Shown here piece after piece: positions 16,043 through 24,693 of a stretch of DNA of 54,090 nt. The notes under the pieces were generated by a model. It worked only from the letters and a program-made list of their open reading frames with translations, ran no database searches and had not been told where the DNA came from. The translations under genes and the position numbers were made by a program. Origin of the DNA: Acinetobacter sp. WU_MDCI_Axc73 (lineage in GTDB: Bacteria; Pseudomonadota; Gammaproteobacteria; Pseudomonadales; Moraxellaceae); contig NZ_JAHPRO010000022.1 of the NCBI RefSeq assembly GCF_025562455.1, forward strand, positions 1 through 54,090, written 5' to 3'. The first letter of the stretch is position 1. Each line of letters starts with the position of its first letter.

Positions 16043-17593
16043 ATGTTAGAAGAAGATAAAGAGATGCATGCCGTAGGTGAGCAATATATGAAAGATAAAT
16101 TGAGCGGAGTAATCAACAGCCAGTCTTTATTCATTGACCAGTTAAGTGTAAACACCAATTTGTTTGAGCAGTTAAAATCAAAATTTTTTAACGAAATGCT
16201 AGATGACGTAAGCTCAAGTGGTGAAGTTTCTAAAAAGATAGAGCAATGGCTGTCGGTGCATAGTCTGGAACAATTGAAACAACTTAATGCTGAGGCAAAG
16301 CAACATTTTTTATATGAAGGAATTACCTTTACGGTTTATGGTGAAGAAGAAGGAACAAAACGAACGATTCCATATGATCTCATTCCACGAGTGATCGAAA
16401 AAAAACAATGGGAAAAAATATCTAAAGGCTGTGAACAGCGCGTCAAAGCTTTAAATTTATTTTTAGATGACATTTATCATGATCAACATATTTTGAAAGA
16501 ACAGATTGTTCCTCAAATGCAGGTGATGACTCATGAAGCTTTTCAGCCCCATATGTTAAATCATGATTTAAAAGGAAAAATTTATTCACAAATAAGTGGG
16601 ATTGATATCATTCGTGATGGAAAAGGTGATTTTTTTGTTTTGGAAGACAATTTAAGAACTCCGTCAGGTGTCTCTTACATGATTGAAAGTCGAAAAATCA
16701 GTAAAAAATTAATGCCAGAGCTATGTTCGGCAAACCCGTTACAAGAAATCGAACAATATCCAACATTACTCCGCGCGATTTTGGAAGAAAATGCGTATGT
16801 TGATCAGCCTTTTATTGTAGTGTTAACCCCAGGACGCTTTAATAGCGCCTATTACGAGCATGCTTTTTTAGCCCGTGAAATGGATGTGCCGCTAGTCAGT
16901 AGTCGTGATCTTTTTGTTGAAAATGATCACGTCTATGTCAAAACTATTCGAGGTCGACAACGCGTCGATGTGATTTATCGCCGTGTTGATGATGCATTTC
17001 TCGATCCACTTACTTTCAGACCTGATAGTACTTTGGGTGTAGCAGGTTTAATGTCTGCTTATTTACAGCACAATGTTGTGATTGCAAATGCTCCAGGTAC
17101 AGGCGTTGCGGATGATAAATCAATCTATCCTTTTGTGGATGACATGATTAATTTTTATCTGAATGAAGCACCAATTTTGAAAAATGTGCCCACCTATCAA
17201 TGTCGACGTGAAGATGAACTGGATTATGTCGTTCAAAATCTGGAACAACTGGTCGTCAAAGAAGCACAGGGTTCTGGTGGATACGGAATGCTGATTGGAC
17301 CACAAGCAACCAAGAGTGAAATTGCGGAGTTCAGGAAAAAAGTTTTGCAACATCCGCATTTATATATTGCACAGCCGACACTCGAATTATCTGTGGCTCC
17401 AACCCTCACTCAGGATGGTATAGCAGAGCGACATATCGACTTGCGTCCTTTTGTATTGTCATCGCCTTATCGAACCGAGATTGTACCGGGAGGCTTGACA
17501 CGGGTGGCCATGAAAGCAGGCTCACTTGTTGTGAACTCATCACAAGGTGGTGGCATCAAAGATACTTGGGTTGTTGAAGCACTACATTCTTGA
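16043..17593 (+). CDS. Circularly permuted ATP-grasp protein (DUF404/DUF407 type)
   Basis: A protein of about 516 residues in the family of circularly permuted ATP-grasp enzymes. Typical stretches are ISGIDIIRDGKGDFFVLEDN, RTPSGVSYMIESRK, VVKEAQGSGGYGML and AQPTLELSVAPTL. The family is predicted to ligate amino acids or peptides, but substrates are unproven. The start at 16043 has AGGCAGG six bases upstream and fits the sigma-54 transcript start; the in-frame ATG at 16013 lies within four bases of that start. First gene of the operon with alpha-E, transglutaminase and Anbu genes, an arrangement widely seen in proteobacteria. Confidence 0.9.
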   Translation: MLEEDKEMHAVGEQYMKDKLSGVINSQSLFIDQLSVNTNLFEQLKSKFFNEMLDDVSSSGEVSKKIEQWLSVHSLEQLKQLNAEAKQHFLYEGITFTVYGEEEGTKRTIPYDLIPRVIEKKQWEKISKGCEQRVKALNLFLDDIYHDQHILKEQIVPQMQVMTHEAFQPHMLNHDLKGKIYSQISGIDIIRDGKGDFFVLEDNLRTPSGVSYMIESRKISKKLMPELCSANPLQEIEQYPTLLRAILEENAYVDQPFIVVLTPGRFNSAYYEHAFLAREMDVPLVSSRDLFVENDHVYVKTIRGRQRVDVIYRRVDDAFLDPLTFRPDSTLGVAGLMSAYLQHNVVIANAPGTGVADDKSIYPFVDDMINFYLNEAPILKNVPTYQCRREDELDYVVQNLEQLVVKEAQGSGGYGMLIGPQATKSEIAEFRKKVLQHPHLYIAQPTLELSVAPTLTQDGIAERHIDLRPFVLSSPYRTEIVPGGLTRVAMKAGSLVVNSSQGGGIKDTWVVEALHS

Positions 17594-17621
17594 TCAATGT
17601 TCATTTAACAAGGAAGAAATT

Positions 17622-18227
17622 ATGATTTTACTGAGTTCAAATGCACAACATATTTACTGGTTAGGCCGTTATTTGATGCGCATCAACTTTTTTTGCAATC
17701 GGATCCCATTTACACAGGATCAGGCCGCAATTGAATTTTGTCATGCTTTTTGTTTACCTGCTTATGATGCAGCATCACTGAATGAATTGGCACTGGATCC
17801 TGAGCAGCCTTATTCACTGATGAAACAATTTAGCTCTGCAAGTGACAATATTCACGAACTACGCGCGATTTTACCTGCAAAAGCCTATGCTGAACTTAAT
17901 GCACTCATTGGAAATGCAGACGAACAATCAGGTTATATTTGTAATGTAGTACAAGAATGTAATGAAATTTTGGAAGCAGAAACAGATACTGATATTTTAC
18001 TTTTTTTTGGCTTGGGTCAAAAAATTGAGCAATTAGATGCGACCTTGCGCTTTAAACAAAATCCTGAAAAATTAATTGATGAACTGGACAAAACCGTTAC
18101 AGCTTTAAAAAATTATGGCTGGTTGGTTCTTGAAACAGCATGGCTTGATTTGAAGCAACAACCTGATTTGATGTCTTTTTATCATTTTCATGATCAACTT
18201 CAACTCATGTTTGAGGCACCTGTATGA
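17622..18227 (+). CDS. Alpha-E domain protein (DUF403)
   Basis: A protein of 201 residues, almost entirely alpha-helical, beginning MILLSSNAQHIYWLGRYLMR; the motif (S/A)xxxYWLGRYxxR is the alpha-E signature. It is shorter than the usual 300 residues. The ATG at 17622 has AGGAAG six bases upstream, so the longer open frame from 17547 is not needed. It accompanies the ATP-grasp protein in nearly all such clusters and may form a complex with it. It starts 28 bases after the ATP-grasp gene and ends overlapping the next gene by four bases. Confidence 0.85.
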   Translation: MILLSSNAQHIYWLGRYLMRINFFCNRIPFTQDQAAIEFCHAFCLPAYDAASLNELALDPEQPYSLMKQFSSASDNIHELRAILPAKAYAELNALIGNADEQSGYICNVVQECNEILEAETDTDILLFFGLGQKIEQLDATLRFKQNPEKLIDELDKTVTALKNYGWLVLETAWLDLKQQPDLMSFYHFHDQLQLMFEAPV

Positions 18228-19003
18228 AACTGATGGTGAATCATCAAACGCATTACACCTATAGTGAAAATGCGTGTAACAGTATCCAATATATCAAGAT
18301 GATTCCACAAAGTTCCAAGCACCAATATGTTCACTATTGGGATATCAGTGTTCCTGGTGAACGGGTGCTCAAGAAGGACGCGTTTAATAATCTATGGATT
18401 ACGTCTTCACAGCGTTTTGACTACCAGCATTTAACCATTATGGCGCAAGGGATTGTTGAATTACATCAAGGTAGGAGTGATAGTTATCAAGAAAATTTAC
18501 CTATATCACTTTTTTTACAGCCCACTCATGCGACTTTATGGGATGCAAATATGCTTGAATTTGCAAAACAGCATGTATCGATGCATTCTCTTAAAGAATT
18601 AATTGTTTTAGCAGAACAAATTTTATTAAAAGTCGCTTATTGTCCAGATGCAACAACAGTACAGTCCACTGCCAAGGAGGCATTTTACGCAGGTAGGGGG
18701 GTATGTCAGGATCATGCCCATTTAATGATTGCTATGTGTCGGGCTTTAAACTTGCCAGCACGTTACGTTTCTGGCTATTTGTATGATAAAAATACACCTC
18801 ATCTTGCCAGTCACGCTTGGGCTGAAGTATTTTTGGATAAACAATGGTATTGTTTCGATGTGAGTAATCAACTGTTTGAGCCTTCTTCACATATTTACGT
18901 TGCAATTGGTCGTGATTATTTTGATGTTGCGCCTATACGTGGCATGCGTGAAAAGGGTGGCGTAGAAAAAATGCGCTCAACAGTGCAGGTACTTTCTTGT
19001 TGA
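18224..19003 (+). CDS. Transglutaminase-like cysteine peptidase
   Basis: A 259-residue protein with the N-terminal beta domain (MKLMVNHQTHYTYSENACNS) found in bacterial transglutaminase-like proteins, then the papain-like core. The catalytic triad is visible: Cys161 (GRGVCQDHAHLM), His197 (ASHAWAEVF) and Asp212 (CFDVSNQ). No signal peptide, so it acts in the cytosol. It could cleave or join amide bonds made by the ATP-grasp enzyme. ATGA overlap with the alpha-E gene shows translational coupling; Anbu follows 14 bases later. Confidence 0.9.
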   Translation: MKLMVNHQTHYTYSENACNSIQYIKMIPQSSKHQYVHYWDISVPGERVLKKDAFNNLWITSSQRFDYQHLTIMAQGIVELHQGRSDSYQENLPISLFLQPTHATLWDANMLEFAKQHVSMHSLKELIVLAEQILLKVAYCPDATTVQSTAKEAFYAGRGVCQDHAHLMIAMCRALNLPARYVSGYLYDKNTPHLASHAWAEVFLDKQWYCFDVSNQLFEPSSHIYVAIGRDYFDVAPIRGMREKGGVEKMRSTVQVLSC

Positions 19004-19017
19004 ATGGAATGAGAAAA

Positions 19018-19752
19018 ATGACTTATTGTTGTGCTTTGCGGCTTAAAGATGGCTTGGTCTTCATTAGTGATACCAGAACCAATGCGGGTGTAGATCAGAT
19101 TTCAGTTTTTCGAAAACTTTATACTTTTGGAAAACCACATGAGCGTTTTATTGCGATTCAAACCGCTGGAAATCTTGCAACAACACAGGCCGTGATCGGT
19201 TATTTGCGAAATCAGCTTGAACTACAAGAACAACCCAATCTATACACCGTAAATACCATGTTTGAAGTTGCCCAATTGGTTGGGCGAACGTTGCGCAAAG
19301 TCATTGAAGATGTGACCGAAGATACGCTTGAGCAAAGTAATTATTACTGTAGTTTGACTGTGGGCGGGCAAATTGGAGAAGGGGAGCACCAACTTTATAA
19401 TATCTATCCACAAGGGAATTTTATTTGTGCAACTAAAGACACGCCTTTTTTTCAGATTGGTGAAAGCAAGTACGGTAAACCAATATTAGATCGTGCTTTA
19501 ACCTATGATATGCCTTTGGATGAAGCACTCCGTTGTAGCCTACTTTCATTTGATTCCACTTTACGTTCGAATGTGTCAGTGGGGTTGCCGCTTGATGTAT
19601 TGGTTTATCATATTGATAGTCTTGAAATGCCAAAAGGTAAACGCGTTACTCAAGATGATGAGTATTTTCAAAAAATCAGTAAACAATGGTCGGAAATACT
19701 GCGTGCAGGTTTGCATGAAATTCCAAAACCTTCAGAGGATTATTTGGAATAA
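19018..19752 (+). CDS. Anbu, ancestral beta-subunit proteasome-type peptidase
   Basis: A 244-residue Ntn-hydrolase related to HslV and 20S proteasome beta subunits. After removal of the initiator Met the nucleophile Thr1 is exposed (MTYCCALRLKDG), with Asp17 (FISDTRTNAGVD) and a Lys near 32 as the other active-site residues. The start is therefore fixed at 19018; the longer frame from 18997 would bury the threonine. Anbu subunits assemble into open rings or helices and act without a known ATPase partner. It is the last gene of the sigma-54-driven operon and likely processes products of its neighbours. Confidence 0.92.
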   Translation: MTYCCALRLKDGLVFISDTRTNAGVDQISVFRKLYTFGKPHERFIAIQTAGNLATTQAVIGYLRNQLELQEQPNLYTVNTMFEVAQLVGRTLRKVIEDVTEDTLEQSNYYCSLTVGGQIGEGEHQLYNIYPQGNFICATKDTPFFQIGESKYGKPILDRALTYDMPLDEALRCSLLSFDSTLRSNVSVGLPLDVLVYHIDSLEMPKGKRVTQDDEYFQKISKQWSEILRAGLHEIPKPSEDYLE

Positions 19753-19799
19753 TTGAAAACGGCAGGCATAATTAATTTATTAACAGATAAAGAAATATA

Positions 19800-20228
19800 A
19801 TGATGAATTATCTAATTTGTTATGCAAGTCAAACAACCTCATCGCATGAGCAACTTATGGTTGATCTGAGAGAAATTCTTACAACTGCTATGCATTTCAA
19901 TTATATTCACAAAATACAAGGTGTTTTGTATTTTGCGGATAACTATTTTTTTCAATGTCTTGAAGGGGAACAGCAACAAGTTTTGAAGTTACTGGATTCT
20001 ATAAAGAAAGATCCGCGTCATTCACATTTTCACGTTCTTGATGAGAGAAGTGCTGAACACACCAAATTTAAAGACTGGTCGATGAAATATGTGCGTAAAC
20101 GTAGTGAAGTAAATAGTTTTTTTGCTGAGCTTGGGAGTAACACGTTTAATCCGTATTTACTGAATCCAACTTCGCTAGAGCGCTTACTGGAAATTTTAAA
20201 AGATGTGCAAGTAGAAACCCATGACTAA
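19800..20228 (+). CDS. BLUF-domain blue-light sensor, BlsA-like
   Basis: A 142-residue protein consisting of one BLUF domain plus a short helical tail. The flavin-site residues are present: Tyr8 (CYAS), Asn34 and Gln52 (FFQCLEGE), and Trp93 (DWSMKY). These allow the hydrogen-bond switch that reports blue light through FAD. It resembles Acinetobacter BlsA, which binds regulators such as Fur in a light- and temperature-dependent way. There is no effector domain, so it must act by protein contact. It lies 47 bases after the Anbu gene on the same strand, but no promoter was identified in between. Confidence 0.92.
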   Translation: MMNYLICYASQTTSSHEQLMVDLREILTTAMHFNYIHKIQGVLYFADNYFFQCLEGEQQQVLKLLDSIKKDPRHSHFHVLDERSAEHTKFKDWSMKYVRKRSEVNSFFAELGSNTFNPYLLNPTSLERLLEILKDVQVETHD

Positions 20229-20237
20229 GCATGGGTT
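20216..20237. terminator. Hairpin between the BLUF gene and alr
   Basis: An 8-bp stem (AACCCATG / CATGGGTT) with a six-base loop spans the BLUF stop codon. T content after it is moderate, so it is a likely but not strong terminator between two convergent genes. Confidence 0.45.
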
Positions 20238-20245
20238 AATCTGAT

Positions 20246-21325
20246 TTAATTTTCAATTTTTCGGCGAATGGGTCGATTACTTAAACGGCAGAGTAACTCG
20301 TAACCAATCGTTCCATTTGCTTCGGCAACGTCGTCAACCAAACGATGCTGCCCCCAAAGTTCAACTTCCTGATCTAAACAAGCGTTTAATCCCGTCACAT
20401 CAATTGCTATCATATCCATACTTACGCGTCCGATTACGCGTGTAAGATTTCCATTCACTGCAACATAGTTTTGTTGAATATAAGCGCGTGGATAGCCATC
20501 TCCATAGCCAATTGAAACAATTGCAATATCCATTGCTTCATCAGCAGTAAACAATGAGCCATAACCGACTGAATCGCCTGTTTGAATATGATTAAGCGCA
20601 ATGATTCGGGCAGTAAAAGTCATGACAGGCTTTAAATCCAGCTCATGTACGGTTTTATCTGCAAAAGGACTGGCACCATATAGCATGATACCTGGACGTA
20701 CGTAATCAAAATGAAGTTCTGACCAGTTTAAAATGGCTGCTGAATTGCAGCATGAAACCTCAATTGGTGCACAGCTTTCTTTAATAGTGAGTAATTGTTG
20801 TATTTGTTGTTGATTCGTTGGATGCTCTGGTGTATCGGCATTGGCAAAATGCATTGCAAGCACGCAGTGGAATCCTTCAGTTTTTAAACGTGTGATAACA
20901 TCAATAATTTCATCTATTTTAAAACCTAAACGGTTCATTCCACTATTGAGTTTGATCCAAACTTTTAAGTCTTTTTGAATATATTCAGCTTTATATTGTA
21001 ATAACCATTCTACCTGCTGCTGATGATGTACGACACATTCAAGTTGATGTTGTAAAACAGCATGCATTTCATTGGCATTGAAAATACCCTCAATAAGGGT
21101 AATCCTGTGTTTTGAGCCTTGAGCACGAAGCTCAAGCGCTTCTTCCAGAGTGGCTACACCGAAAGCATCGGTGCTATTTAAGGCTGCTAAACAGTCTTTG
21201 ACTCCATGTCCATAGGCATTGGCTTTGACCATACTCACGATTTTTGAGTTTGGTGCAAGTTGTTTGACACGGTTTAAATTATATTGCAGCGCAGCGCTAT
21301 CAATATAAACTGTTGCTTGGCGCAC
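20246..21325 (-). CDS. alr: Alanine racemase
   Basis: A 359-residue PLP enzyme that interconverts L- and D-alanine for peptidoglycan. The PLP lysine is Lys34 in SMVKANAYGHG, and the second catalytic base is the Tyr in GDSVGYGSLF. Length and the C-terminal beta domain are typical. The start is GTG (21323-21325) with GGAGAAATCAGG just upstream. It lies 59 bases downstream of dnaB, the common dnaB-alr order in gammaproteobacteria. Whether it acts as the biosynthetic Alr or catabolic DadX cannot be decided from sequence, but linkage to dnaB favours Alr. Confidence 0.95.
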   Translation of the reverse strand: MRQATVYIDSAALQYNLNRVKQLAPNSKIVSMVKANAYGHGVKDCLAALNSTDAFGVATLEEALELRAQGSKHRITLIEGIFNANEMHAVLQHQLECVVHHQQQVEWLLQYKAEYIQKDLKVWIKLNSGMNRLGFKIDEIIDVITRLKTEGFHCVLAMHFANADTPEHPTNQQQIQQLLTIKESCAPIEVSCCNSAAILNWSELHFDYVRPGIMLYGASPFADKTVHELDLKPVMTFTARIIALNHIQTGDSVGYGSLFTADEAMDIAIVSIGYGDGYPRAYIQQNYVAVNGNLTRVIGRVSMDMIAIDVTGLNACLDQEVELWGQHRLVDDVAEANGTIGYELLCRLSNRPIRRKIEN

Positions 21326-21384
21326 CCTGATTTCTCCTTTGGGACGGCATGGAAAAATTTTAAAAAAGATAAATAATTAAGAAA

Positions 21385-22830
21385 TTATTCCTCATCATCA
21401 TACTGACTGTAATATTCAGGTGAGAGATTACTAAAACGGGTATATTGACCTTCAAAAGCCAATCGAACCGTACCAATTGGGCCATTACGTTGTTTACCAA
21501 TAATAATTTCAGCGGTTCCGGCTTCTTTGGATTCTTTATTGTAGACTTCATCACGGTAGATAAACATGATCAAGTCGGCATCTTGCTCGATCGCACCTGA
21601 TTCACGCAAATCCGACATGACTGGCCGTTTATTCGGGCGATTTTCTAGGCTACGATTCAACTGTGATAAAGCAATGACAGGACACTGCATTTCTTTGGCA
21701 AGTGCCTTTAAACTACGAGAAATTTCACCAATTTCACCGACACGATTATCACCCATGCCCGGTACTTTCATCAGTTGTAGATAATCGACCATGATACAAC
21801 CTAATTTGCCACCATGTTGTTTGGCTATCCTTCTTGCTCTGGCGCGCAATTCCGTTGGTGGTAAGGCAGATGAATCATCAATATAAAGGTGTTTTTCTTG
21901 AAGCTGTAAAATCGTACCTGTGACTTTTGACCATTCATCGCCATCCAGTTTTCCTGAACGTAAATGTCCTTGATGAACTTTGCCGTAAGAGGAAATTAAT
22001 CGCATGGCAATTGAATCTGCTGGCATTTCCATTGAAAAAACCAAAGCAGGTAAATTACAATTAAATAGCACACTTTCGACCAAATTCATTGCGAATGTGG
22101 TTTTACCCATAGATGGACGTGCTGCAACGATAATCATATCACCTGATTGCATACCATAAGTTTTGTTATCAAGTTCTAAGAATCCAGTCGTTAAACCTGT
22201 GATATTGCCATCAAGTTTAGAAAGCTCATCTAGTTTGCTGATCACATCAGCAGTCACTGAGCTAATCGATTTTGGCCCCGAATCCTTCTTATTATTATTG
22301 TGTTGTTCTGCGAGTGAAAAAATGTTGGTTTCAGCCAAATCCAAAATTTCACTAACTGCACGACCCTTAGTATCATAAGCATTTTGTAAAATATCAGTAC
22401 TGACTTTAATCATACTACGCAGTGTAGAAAACTCTTTAATTTTACCTGCATAAGTTTCCAGATTATAAAAACTAGACGGGGAGTCCGCCATAAGCTGCAT
22501 CAAGTATTCTTCACCGCCAATTGCATCGAGTAAATTTTGCTTAACCAACCAGTCATTGACCAATACTGCATCATAAGGTGAGTTTTCTTGTGCCAGTTTC
22601 TCAATCGCACGAAAAATATATTTATGACGAGTCGCATAAAAATCACTTTCTTTGAGTAAATCACCTACTTGTTCAAATGATTCAGCAACGGTCATTAGCG
22701 CTGCTAATACTGCTTGTTCAATGGCAAGATTATGCGGAGGAGTACGAAATTCTTTTAGTTGACCTGATTCATTCACTTTATTCTCTGTATTGGGAGAATT
22801 TTTTGCAAAATTGGCATTCGCCTGTGACAT
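21385..22830 (-). CDS. dnaB: Replicative DNA helicase DnaB
   Basis: A 481-residue hexameric helicase that unwinds DNA ahead of the replisome. The N-terminal helical domain begins with LKEFRTPPHNLAIEQAVLAAL; the RecA-like domain has Walker A AARPSMGKTTFAMN, Walker B LGCIMVDYLQLM and the arginine-finger region DLRESGAIEQDADLIMFIYR. No intein is present. Its own promoter likely lies within 100 bases upstream (TATAAT on the minus strand, complement of 22935-22940). Confidence 0.97.
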   Translation of the reverse strand: MSQANANFAKNSPNTENKVNESGQLKEFRTPPHNLAIEQAVLAALMTVAESFEQVGDLLKESDFYATRHKYIFRAIEKLAQENSPYDAVLVNDWLVKQNLLDAIGGEEYLMQLMADSPSSFYNLETYAGKIKEFSTLRSMIKVSTDILQNAYDTKGRAVSEILDLAETNIFSLAEQHNNNKKDSGPKSISSVTADVISKLDELSKLDGNITGLTTGFLELDNKTYGMQSGDMIIVAARPSMGKTTFAMNLVESVLFNCNLPALVFSMEMPADSIAMRLISSYGKVHQGHLRSGKLDGDEWSKVTGTILQLQEKHLYIDDSSALPPTELRARARRIAKQHGGKLGCIMVDYLQLMKVPGMGDNRVGEIGEISRSLKALAKEMQCPVIALSQLNRSLENRPNKRPVMSDLRESGAIEQDADLIMFIYRDEVYNKESKEAGTAEIIIGKQRNGPIGTVRLAFEGQYTRFSNLSPEYYSQYDDEE

Positions 22831-23099
22831 AACAAGACCTAATCAAAAGATGAAACGATACCGATGGGCTATCTTAATCCAAATAAAGGTCATCTGGACA
22901 ATTTATTCGGTGAAAATTGTATAAGTGGCGAAAAATTATAGTGGTCGTGTTAGAGCTGATGTGATGCGTTCCATGTCACTATCGAGTCATGCCTCATAAA
23001 GGCATTACAAACAGCGTGTATTAGCAAAGTCGTATTTGTAGATTGGTAAAAGCGAATTATAGATCAGTTTGAAAATAAGCAGTTAAGCTTTAAGAAAAA
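22831..23099. other. Spacer upstream of dnaB
   Basis: About 270 bases without a gene. It contains a minus-strand TATAAT (22935-22940) that could be the dnaB promoter, although no good -35 sits 17 bases upstream, and a short 6-bp hairpin ATGCCT / AGGCAT at 22989-23005. rplI, usual upstream of dnaB elsewhere, is not here. Confidence 0.4.
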
Positions 23100-23118
23100 G
23101 GCATCTATTTAAGATGCC
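23100..23118 (-). terminator. Terminator after the CBS-domain gene
   Basis: Stem GGCATCT / AGATGCC with a five-base loop, followed on the minus strand by TTTTTC. Confidence 0.8.
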
Positions 23119-23136
23119 AGCTTTATTGAACGCTAT

Positions 23137-23568
23137 TTAACCTGAAATATATTGCTGTAATTGATCTATCAAATTTTTTTGATCTTGCATGGCTGCTTTA
23201 ACTAAATCGCCAATTGAAATTAGTCCAACCAACTTATTTTCCTCGACTACGGGTAAATGACGTAAATGTCGATCTGTCATCAGTTGTAAACATTCTTCCA
23301 CTGTGTTTGAACGCGAAATAGTTAAAACCTTAACAGTCATAATTTCACTCACTGTTGTATCATAAGAGGAGCGTTCCATCAGGGCAACTTTGCGGGTGTA
23401 ATCGCGTTCAGACAAGATTCCAACGACTTCATCATCTTGAGTGACAACTAATGCTCCAATCCCTTTTTCTGCCATGATCGAAATTGCTTCAAGTACTGTT
23501 GCGTCTGGTGAAACAGTATAAATGGCTTGTTCAGCTTTATTTTGTATAACTTGAGCAACGTTTGTCAT
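23137..23568 (-). CDS. Two-CBS-domain protein
   Basis: A 143-residue soluble protein made of two CBS motifs, the first around EAISIMAEKGIGALVVT and the second around CLQLMTDRHLRHLPVVEENK, ending in GLISIGDLVKA. CBS pairs bind adenine nucleotides (AMP, ATP, SAM) and regulate partners. No enzymatic domain is attached. Its partner is not apparent from neighbours. It is monocistronic with a strong terminator. Confidence 0.9.
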   Translation of the reverse strand: MTNVAQVIQNKAEQAIYTVSPDATVLEAISIMAEKGIGALVVTQDDEVVGILSERDYTRKVALMERSSYDTTVSEIMTVKVLTISRSNTVEECLQLMTDRHLRHLPVVEENKLVGLISIGDLVKAAMQDQKNLIDQLQQYISG

Positions 23569-23682
23569 CTTTATGTCCCTCTGGCTAGTGTTATCGTTTT
23601 AAAATAACTTAGCGCGATTTGAAGAAAATGCAAAGCTTTTGAAAGTATAAATGAAGAATATTTTGCCAAATCGGGGTGGCGT

Positions 23683-23719
23683 TTTGTATTGAGTTTTATC
23701 CATTAAAACTCAATACAAA
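23683..23719. repeat. Long perfect inverted repeat
   Basis: Sixteen bases (TTTGTATTGAGTTTTA) are followed after five bases by their exact reverse complement. It lies six bases beyond the stop of the DUF2750-like gene. There is no clean T run beyond the stem, but as RNA it would be a very stable 3'-end hairpin for the minus-strand gene. Confidence 0.6.
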
Positions 23720-23724
23720 TTAGT

Positions 23725-24102
23725 TTATGCAATTTTTAAATTCGCTGCAGGCGCAAAGAAAAAATGTCGCATTTGTTGTGTCGATAATTTAAATTTACGT
23801 TGATTTGAATTAAACAAAGCTGGCGTAACGTTTAAACGAGTCAATGTAGGTAATAAAGAGTTTTGAAAATCCTGAGGCGTAATTTTTCGGGGAACATAAT
23901 TGGGCCAGTGTTTTTTAGCGTAACGATGTGCTTGCACACCATTGAGCCAAAAAGGAAAAACAAAGTCATCTTGATCTGATTTAATTGCCCAGCCTTGATG
24001 GTATAAACCCCAAAGTGTGCCGCAATACATCATGGTTTTTAAAATAGAAATTTTAATTATCAAGTCTTTGGATACAGGATTTAATTGTATATAGGTTTTC
24101 AT
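23725..24102 (-). CDS. DUF2750-like small protein
   Basis: A 125-residue soluble protein. The stretch LWGLYHQGWAIKSDQDDFVF followed by PFWLNGVQAHRYAKKHWPNY resembles the DUF2750 pattern (a Gly-Trp-Ala turn, then Pro-x-Trp and a conserved Ala, then Trp). No catalytic motif is visible and function is unknown. It stands alone with a strong hairpin after its stop. Confidence 0.6.
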   Translation of the reverse strand: MKTYIQLNPVSKDLIIKISILKTMMYCGTLWGLYHQGWAIKSDQDDFVFPFWLNGVQAHRYAKKHWPNYVPRKITPQDFQNSLLPTLTRLNVTPALFNSNQRKFKLSTQQMRHFFFAPAANLKIA

Positions 24103-24205
24103 GGGTTTGCTGCGATTTAAACTCGTGTTTATTATAAAAAATAAATACTTAATTTCAGTTACTCGTTTGCTTTAAATCGTAATAAAGTTTTACAACGGCA
24201 TTAAA

Positions 24206-24227
24206 AAACGCCACCTAGGTGACGTTT
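24206..24227 (-). terminator. Terminator after the Sel1-like gene
   Basis: The palindrome CACCTAGGTG is extended by AAACG / CGTTT across one mismatch and followed on the minus strand by TTTTTTAATG. It begins two bases past the stop codon. Confidence 0.75.
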
Positions 24228-24229
24228 GA

Positions 24230-24463
24230 TTATGCTTGCATCGTTGCCATTCTTTGCCAATATTGTGCTTTCAATGAGTCTCGCTCTACACGAAAGCCTT
24301 GATAATAAAGTTCAGCAAGAAACATTGCTGCTTTACCGTGTCCTGCACGTGCTGCATCTTCAAGCTGCTTCACAGCATCTTGAAAGTTCATCTGTGATTG
24401 AATTGTATTGACCGCAGATGCGTACACATGTTCTAAGTCATGATGAGAAATTTGTTGAATCAT
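24230..24463 (-). CDS. Small Sel1-repeat-like protein
   Basis: A 77-residue helical protein. Residues 25-75 form one and a half Sel1-like repeats: AVKQLEDAARAGHGKAAMFL then AELYYQGFRVERD and KAQYWQRMA. Sel1 repeats are TPR-like protein-binding units, normally found in arrays; a single unit suggests a small adaptor. No signal peptide. Partner unknown. Confidence 0.65.
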   Translation of the reverse strand: MIQQISHHDLEHVYASAVNTIQSQMNFQDAVKQLEDAARAGHGKAAMFLAELYYQGFRVERDSLKAQYWQRMATMQA

Positions 24464-24693
24464 ATTAAAAACTCCTTATAGTTGTAATTATGATCACATC
24501 AACTCGGCTTACTTGCCTTGCAAAACTAATTTAACAGTTGATTGTTAAACTAATATTACAATATGCGTGATAAGTCAAGTAATTAATGGGGCGTGTTGCC
24601 CGAATTACAAGCTTACATGATTAAACATTCAACAAAAATGTTTTTTAGTAAAATCAATATAACAATTAAATATGACATGATAAGGAGAACAAC

